Shown here one piece after another: positions 57,791 through 64,000 of a DNA stretch of 64,000 nt. The DNA is from Solen grandis (Eukaryota > Mollusca > Bivalvia > Adapedonta > Solenidae), in the NCBI GenBank assembly GCA_021229015.1, contig CM037783.1, forward strand, positions 54,727,039-54,791,038, read 5' to 3'. The notes under the pieces were generated by a model. The model did no database searches. It worked only from the letters and a program-made list of their open reading frames with translations, and was not told where the DNA came from. The position numbers and the translations under genes were made by a program. Numbering within the stretch: position 1 is the first letter of the stretch; each line of letters begins with the position of its first letter.

Positions 57791-59688
57791 ATCCTTAATT
57801 TTTATCCGGATCATAACCGGATAGATAGACGTCATGGAAGTGAAGTGCAGTGCACCAGAACCATTACCATTATTATTACCATGCAATTCATTCATTTTGA
57901 GTTTGAACTTATCCTGTGACAAAGCACAGTTTGGGAATCATAACCCATTCCATTGGTTTTATTGTCCTTATCTTCAGGAGTTTTTCACCAGTCGAGGACT
58001 CCTGTCTTGCTTGCCTTGTTTTAATTGAATTAGGCTGAGGTCATATTTCAAATGAACTGATTCAAGGTTTTAATAATTTGTATTAAAAATACAAGACTGG
58101 AATTTCTTAAATGGGAGATTGTTGTATGTGGTATGGATCACAATCAGGGATATATTGAGGTTTAAATCACTCCCAATTGAGAACTTATATGCTTCATCTG
58201 TTGGAATTAATGTTGACACATATATCTTGTAAAATGTCTATACCTTACCACCTGCATACAGTTATCAGTATGTTCCACATGGTCCACCTGAATCTCTGCA
58301 CCATATCTTTGTGTTGTCAAACCAGGTGATGTGAATTGAAAGTTTTATTATTTATTTACAGAGATGGAGTTGGCCAGTGTCTTTTTGTATGCCCGGAGAA
58401 AGAGAAATAAATGGTGTTTCAAATTTCAATGGCTAATAAATCTAGTGTTTGGTTTGTGTGTCCAGTGAACATATTCAATATTAATACAATAGGTCTGACT
58501 AATGTTATTTACTCTCATTTATTGCTAAAAATCTCTTTTCTTTCTTTCTCTCTCTATCTCTCTCTCTCTCTCTCTTTTGCTATCATACCAAATAATTTGA
58601 TCCATTTCAACTTGCCCAAATTAAGATATTTTCTTTTTTCCCCTAGTCTCTATTCATCCATCTGTCCAAAACATTTTCATATATACCTTCATTGGAATTT
58701 CTTTCAGTTCTTTGAACATATTTCTTTACAAAATGCATTATTTTCTCTTACATCATCTGTTTCTTTTCAAAATCCTCTGATGGGCAAAATGCTGTTTTAA
58801 TCCAGTATACAGATATAACTGCCTTAAGCTGCAACATTTCCAGGTATTAACTGCATGTGTTTAATGTTATACAGATCTGGGGAAGATAGCGTGAAATGCA
58901 GTCATATTAATTATCATACTTAAGGTACTTAGAGCTTAATGGAATGTGTAAGGGAGTGAAGCATTGACTATATAAAACTTTTTTTAGCAATTAACAAAAA
59001 TAGTTTTACCATCTAGACATTTCATATTCATTTCCTTTTACCTTATAGCTCATGCAAAAGATTGATATTAAAAGAATAAGTCAGAATGAACTCTTTGATT
59101 TCTTTCCACAGATTATCTTTTGAAATATAATAATTTCTACAGGAAAAATGATGTACACTTTTTTTTGTATATAAATGCTTAATGATGAGCAGTAATATCC
59201 TTAAAGTATAGATCTAATATTGGGACTGTATGTTCAATCCCCCCCTCTCTCCCCCCCCCCCACACACACACACACTCAAAAACCCTGAACATTTATGTTC
59301 CTTACATTACTTTCAATAATGGCCAATTGCCTACAATGGTCAGTTGGTCAGATATTAGCAAAATTATGTCCCAGTTTTGACTTTTTCCCTGAACAGTGGT
59401 CGCTAGGCAATTCTGACTGAGCAGTTGTCTTATGTAACAGGTTGCCAGAGATCAAACCCATTGGTGAGCAAGACATATATATATATAAAAAAACTAAATA
59501 AATAAAAATAAAAAAAATATGTCAAGGAGTGTGTTTTCCAATTTCTGTCCCTAACCAAGTAATGTTGATAAATGGTCCCAGTTAGCCTGTGTCTCAGAAC
59601 AGGATGTCCATTTTTCTATGACGTCATAATACTTTGTGCAACCACAATCCATAGCTGCATGTGCGCCTTTATAGGATCAGATCCTGTT
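57791..59688. other. No gene seen; (CT)n and (C)n(CA)n simple repeats
   Basis: A (TC)n run lies at about 58545-58576. A C run with CA repeats lies at 59238-59276. The 129-codon frame at 58411-58800 spans the CT run and looks like low-complexity sequence, not a gene. Confidence 0.5.
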
Positions 59689-59930
59689 TTAACCCTTTCC
59701 CTCATAGAGGAAACCATGAAAAGACCTATGCGAACAGCATAAAACCAGATCAGCCTGCGAGTAACTCGCAGGCTGATCAGGTTTTATGCTGTTCGCTGCT
59801 CCTCAGTGGTCTGGAAATGAGGACTTTATAATTAAATTTGGTAAGGTTTAACTGTGGTTTTCTGCAGATCAGGCTTTATGTGATACCTACTGAGTGCGTC
59901 AAAATGAGTCTATATGAGGGAAAGGGTTAA
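59689..59930 (-). mobile_element. TTAA-type MITE copy 11
   Basis: Full length with TTAA flanks and standard hairpin. The variant GAGGACTTTATAATTAAATT is shared, in inverse, with copies 12 and 13, so these three form a sub-lineage. Confidence 0.94.
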
Positions 59931-61359
59931 AAGTCTTTTGTGTTCATGTTATAACAAGGTGGTCCAATGTATCATGGTATCTAAGGACTCTCAAATAAAG
60001 CATTATAATTGATTTGCACTGTTATTTCAATGAAAAGAATAAACAATTACCAAATTGTTGTCATTGTAATGTCAGAACATTAAAACTTTGAAAAATGATG
60101 AATTGTTTGTTGGATGTCAAACATTAACTAACTCTTGTCTTGTATGGCATAGAAAAAAAACACTTGCTTATTCATCAAAAACTGTATTTATCAAGTTTAG
60201 ATTTCTCTTTCATGCGTAATTTGAAACAAAATTGCTAACTTGATGAATATCTACCACTTGAATGTGTGCTTTTGCATGCATGATAGAACTGTGAAATGTT
60301 GCTACCTAGCATTTGACACCAAAATGTATAGAGTGCAGACTCATAAAAGTATATTTTAAGCATCTTCCTTCTCATGATTTCTCCTTGACTTCTCAATTTA
60401 GACAAATTATTGGCTAAGCTATGGGGCAAATTTTACCTGTATATAGACTGCCTGGCACCTATTGTTTAATGTGCATCGCTCTGTCCCTCCATAATTCCTA
60501 TATTTTGTAATATTGTATGATTATTTTCTCTAACTTCAGCTGTCCATACATCTGTGAGAATTCTAAGAGGTACATGATTGGCTGGGCAGGTATCCTGACA
60601 GACCAGAATCTCATCCTAAGTTGATCATGTATGATCTAGGGAAGAATGCCTGATACAGGTGTAAAGTCGGCTGCTAAATGAACTGTCGTCTGCCCTCTCT
60701 GGATTTTGTCGTCTGCTGCTAAAGAAAGTTTACCTGTCAAACATTCTGAACTGGGGAGAATTACGGTGGTATGTATGTATCTCTAAATCATTTTAATTTG
60801 CTTCTTCGTTTTTGATTTAAACCTGTTTATTCATTTCATAAGTATGTGCTGGTAAATGATGTGATAAATTTAGAGGAGCCCCAGTGGTTTAAAGACAGGA
60901 ATTTGATGAGTTATGTCTGTTACTTTTAACATGTGGTTCCTGTACTTACAAGCTGATATAAGGAGCATATTGAGACATTTAATGTCTTTTGTCAAACATT
61001 TTACATAAATGTCTGTAAAAGGAAGAAGGGAAACCTTTAAAAAAAAATTGGAATTTTTTTGAGAAAAAATTTATTTACACAAAAAGTGTTTGAGCCATTT
61101 TATTGAGGCCACAATCATGTAAGTAAAAAATCAGAAGGTTGATGAATTCATTACCTATCATCCAAATTCTGTAGACATCTTTATGGTGATCTTTATTCAT
61201 ATCATGAAGTTGTGAGGAGAGAAAAAAGTACAGACAGACCAAGTTTTGAACCTTGGATTCCTCACTTACAGGAAGAGTGCTCTATCAAATGAGCTATTGG
61301 ACCACTTACACCACTTTCTGTAAACCTATTTATTTTACATTGACTGGAAAACATATTCT
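59931..61359. other. No gene called; tRNA-like relic at 61230-61320
   Basis: The minus strand near 61245-61310 reads TCCAATAGCTCATTTGATAG and AATCCAAGGTTCAAAAC, a degraded tRNA/SINE head. A short open run after CTCTAACTTCAG at 60540 could be an exon by splice-site look, but no family is recognised. Confidence 0.35.
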
Positions 61360-61601
61360 TTAACCCTTTCCCTCATATAGACTCATTTTGACGCACTCAG
61401 TAGGTATCACATAAAGCCTGATCTGCAGAAAACCACAGTTAAACCTTACCAAATTTAATTATAAAGTCCTCATTTCCAGACCACTGAGGAGCAGCGAACA
61501 GCATAAAACCTGATCAGCCTGCGAGTTACTCGCAGGCTGATCTGGTTTTATGCTGTTCGCATAGGTCTTTTCATGATGTCCTCTATGAGGGAAAGGGTTA
61601 A
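61360..61601 (+). mobile_element. TTAA-type MITE copy 12
   Basis: Full length with TTAA on both sides. It carries the TATAAAGTCCTCATTTC variant. Confidence 0.94.
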
Positions 61602-61609
61602 ACTGATAC

Positions 61610-61750
61610 TAATCCCTCTCTATGGTTCCAGGATTGGATCAGTGCTTAGCGCCTGGAATGCTATGAAGATTTTTGCCCCCATCTGGATTTGAACCCGCAT
61701 TCTTTGGATCCCTAACACTAGCTTCTTCTCTAACATTAGTACAGGCACTT
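61610..61750 (-). mobile_element. tRNA-derived SINE, minus strand
   Basis: On the minus strand, GCTAGTGTTAGGGATCCAAA, then ATGCGGGTTCAAATCCAGAT (B-box-like), then a body with GCGCTAAGCACTGATCCAAT, CCTGGAACC. The body phrase resembles that of the plus-strand copy at 16609. Confidence 0.58.
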
Positions 61751-61834
61751 ATAATGGTATTATATGAAACAAAAAGATACTTATAAAATAAAAGGTTAGA
61801 AAACATGAAATCAGACTTCTCTTTTAGAACTAGT

Positions 61835-62076
61835 ATAGCCCTTTCCCTCATATAGACTCATTTTGACGCACTCAATAGGTACCACATAAAGCCTGATCTG
61901 CAGAAAACCACAGTTAAACCTTATCAAATTTAATTATAAAGTCCTCATTTCAAGACCACTGAGGAGCAGCGAACAGCATAAAACCTGATCAGCCTGCGAG
62001 TTACTCGCAGGCTGATCTGGTTTTATGCTGTTCGCATAGGTCTTTTCATGGTTTCCTCTATGAGGGAAAGGGATAG
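61835..62076 (+). mobile_element. TTAA-type MITE copy 13, flanked by ATAG instead of TTAA
   Basis: The termini CCCTTTCCCTCATATAG and CTATGAGGGAAAGGG are intact, but the flanks read ATAG on both sides (61835-61838 and 62073-62076). A matching, non-TTAA 4-mer on both sides indicates a true 4-bp target duplication at a non-standard site. Confidence 0.93.
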
Positions 62077-62582
62077 AATATTGAGCTTTTTTTTTTCATT
62101 CTTCATGAACATTGTCATAGTAGTCAGACAATATATTTCAGATCTGGCTTTTTTTATCCAATTATTCCTGGAGAATTTGTAATAGGAAATTAAAAGAAAA
62201 TCTTTTATAATTCTTTTTTCTTCTTCAAAGATGAGATTATTTTTAACAGTGGTTCAGTTCAAATAATATTGGTGATAAAATAAGTCCATATCTTGTCCTA
62301 TGAAAAAAGTTAACAGCTTTTCTTCATAACCGACAGAAAACTCATCCTAAATTTTGTCCTTAGTGATTTCTTTCCTTATGTAAGTGGTACCTGATAATGG
62401 ACCCATTCACAATTATGAACCGTTCTTCACAATTTTCAGATAGGGTCCAGTTAGTAAGAACATCTGTCTAATAACCTGATTGTAGTGACACTAATCTTCT
62501 ATACTTGTGTTGCTAATTTTTCTTGACTCAGCATATATTAAGGGGTAGTTAATTCCAGGATTTCTTGACCATAAGCGCATTA

Positions 62583-62800
62583 GGTAATGGCTAACAGTCG
62601 TTCACGTAAGCTTACGGTTGTGAGTTGATTCCCCGCATTCTATACACATGATATTGCTCACAGTGAGCGTTGGCAGTTACTGAACGCAAGACTGGTTTCA
62701 GATAAATTTTGGCATGTGTCTGTGGCATGATACAGCAGTGAGCTAGTGCTTTTTGTCTGATTTTAATGTAATAAATGAAATACTGTTGATATAGGATTGT
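62583..62800 (+). mobile_element. SINE, family S, degraded copy
   Basis: A head with GTCGTTCACGTAAGCTTACG and GTTGTGAGTTGATTCCC. A core phrase GGCATGTGTCTGTGGCATGA, TACAGCAGTG parallels ATGCCACATGTCTACGGCAT, GATACTGCAGTG at 6295-6330. The end is ATGAAATACTGTTGATAT. Confidence 0.62.
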
Positions 62801-63687
62801 GGTAGGATTTCGGACCTAGAATTTGTATCCAGTGGACAGATTTTACAGCTTGGCTGTGAACTCGTTGAAACTAATTTTATTATTATTTGTTCTATTGAGT
62901 ATATTTTTTTTTTCTATGGTCACATGCACTTTGGATTCCTCCTACAATATTGACCACATAACAATAATGATATGCTCTTCTTTTTTATTCAGCATGATGT
63001 TGAAGAAATAAACATTTTTCTTTCAAGCTGATCGGAGAATAAAATTTTCGTAAATAATGCTTACCCGTCTTGACAGTTCCTTGAGCTGTGCCAATTCTTT
63101 GTGCCTGGGAAGATCTTGAACCCCCCCCCCCCCCACACACACACACACAAACATGCATACACACAGAGTTGGGTTCATCTTGAGACCTTCCCATCTATGA
63201 GTTGGGAACATTACCATTAATCAGTTGGACTTAAAAAATTCAGTATTATCTAAGTCATAAGAATTGGATTTATAATAAATGTTGGATATATACAGGGCTT
63301 TTGCCATCCTTATCAGGGGTTGTAGACATGGCATCTTTCCCTCTGAAAATTTCCTTAAATTTATGCAGTTTTCCCAAAAATTGCTATCTACTACCACTTG
63401 TTCAAAAGATTGACCTTTTATCCCATAAAAATGTTGTATTCTGGCCTCTTCTCCATCGTCAGAAAAAAGCTTGATGTGTAAAATCAGAAAAACAGCAAAT
63501 AGCTTTATTCTTGTCTTTTGTTTCTTATAAAGGTGAGACTGTATCAGTCAGATATGGCTTTCTGTGGTATACAAAGGATGAACATGACAGTAAGTTATAA
63601 TGGGAGTTTATTTTAAATAGAGTGTTAAGTAGAGGCTGTTTGGATATTTCTATATCAATGTCTAGGTAATGTGGCATGAAATTCTTC
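62801..63687. other. No gene seen; C-run/CA simple repeat
   Basis: A run of about 14 C followed by (CA)n lies at 63121-63149. Open frames on the minus strand cross it and are artefacts. Confidence 0.5.
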
Positions 63688-63988
63688 TTAACCCTTTCCC
63701 TCATAGAGGAAACCATGAAAAGACCTATGCGAACAGCATAAAACCAGATCAGCCTGCGAGTAACTCGCAGGCTGATCAGGTTTTATGGCGAACAGCATAA
63801 AACCAGATCAGCCTGCGAGTAATTCGCATGCTGATCAGATTTTATGCTGTTCGCTGCTCCTCAGTAGTCTGGAAATGAGGATTTTGTAATTAAATTTGGT
63901 AAGGTTTAACTTTGGTTTTCTGCAGATCAGGCTTTATGTGGTACCTATTGAGTGCGTCAAAATGAGTCTATATGAGGGAAAGGGTTAT
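63688..63988 (-). mobile_element. TTAA-type MITE copy 14, whole hairpin duplicated
   Basis: The left flank is TTAA and the right flank has mutated to TTAT. The full hairpin (GCGAACAGCATAAAACCAGA, TCAGCCTGCGAGTAACTCGC, AGGCTGATCAGGTTTTATG) is present twice in tandem (about 63729-63847). The second copy carries changes (AATTCGCATGC). This makes the copy about 60 bp longer than standard. Confidence 0.93.
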
Positions 63989-64000
63989 CATGTGCACCCT

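Noticed and set aside
58411..58800. 129-codon frame
   Set aside because: It spans a (TC)n run and is dominated by S, L, F and I. No family was recognised.

Overview
The window is eukaryotic and AT-rich. It is almost certainly from a bivalve mollusc. The basis is intron-split coding with GT..AG junctions, and a dense load of bivalve-style repeats: pearl-like elements with (CCGT)n tracts and internal tandem repeats, tRNA-derived SINEs, and TTAA-flanked MITEs. There are no operons, Shine-Dalgarno sites or CRISPR arrays. Nearly all open frames over 60 codons are chance frames or frames running through tandem repeats.

The only recognisable host gene is a palmitoyltransferase of the ZDHHC1/ZDHHC11 type on the + strand. 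Two consecutive coding exons are visible (11060-11245 and 12529-12698). They carry the start codon, two membrane segments and the first cysteines of the zinc-binding domain. The exon with the DHHC active site was not found downstream. A 100-N assembly gap lies at 13901-14000, in the following intron.

Everything else that can be named is repeat DNA. (1) A TTAA-flanked MITE of about 240 bp, piggyBac-like by its ends, occurs in fourteen whole or partial copies from 3822 to 63988. (2) Long elements carry a left palindrome, often a CCGT-type microsatellite, tandem units of about 155-331 bp and a right-terminal hairpin. They lie at 2457-3721, 4013-5393, 18017-20398, 22241-23360, 35060-35760, 36965-43262 (with nested elements), 45194-45890, 51490-52350, 53148-54213 and 56960-57790. 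(3) A 5'-truncated, frameshifted non-LTR retrotransposon lies at 18792-20155. (4) A hAT-type element with an 8-bp target duplication lies at 37830-38570. (5) SINEs lie at 6148, 7091(-), 16609, 33085(-), 46215, 48847(-), 56560 and 62583. (6) Minisatellites lie at 20457, 21040-22200, 23368-24215, 49556-49850, 54316-55110 and 55700-56465.

Elements are nested in elements, which gives a relative insertion history. Two results deserve most attention. First, several element families with different ends share two short boxes in their internal repeat units and a common right end (hairpin, then TCT[A/T]G, then TT). This suggests one Helitron/Helentron-like lineage. Second, 53551-53819 looks like a very small LTR element with a tRNA-Met-like sequence inside the LTR and a tRNA-Lys-type primer-binding site directly after it.
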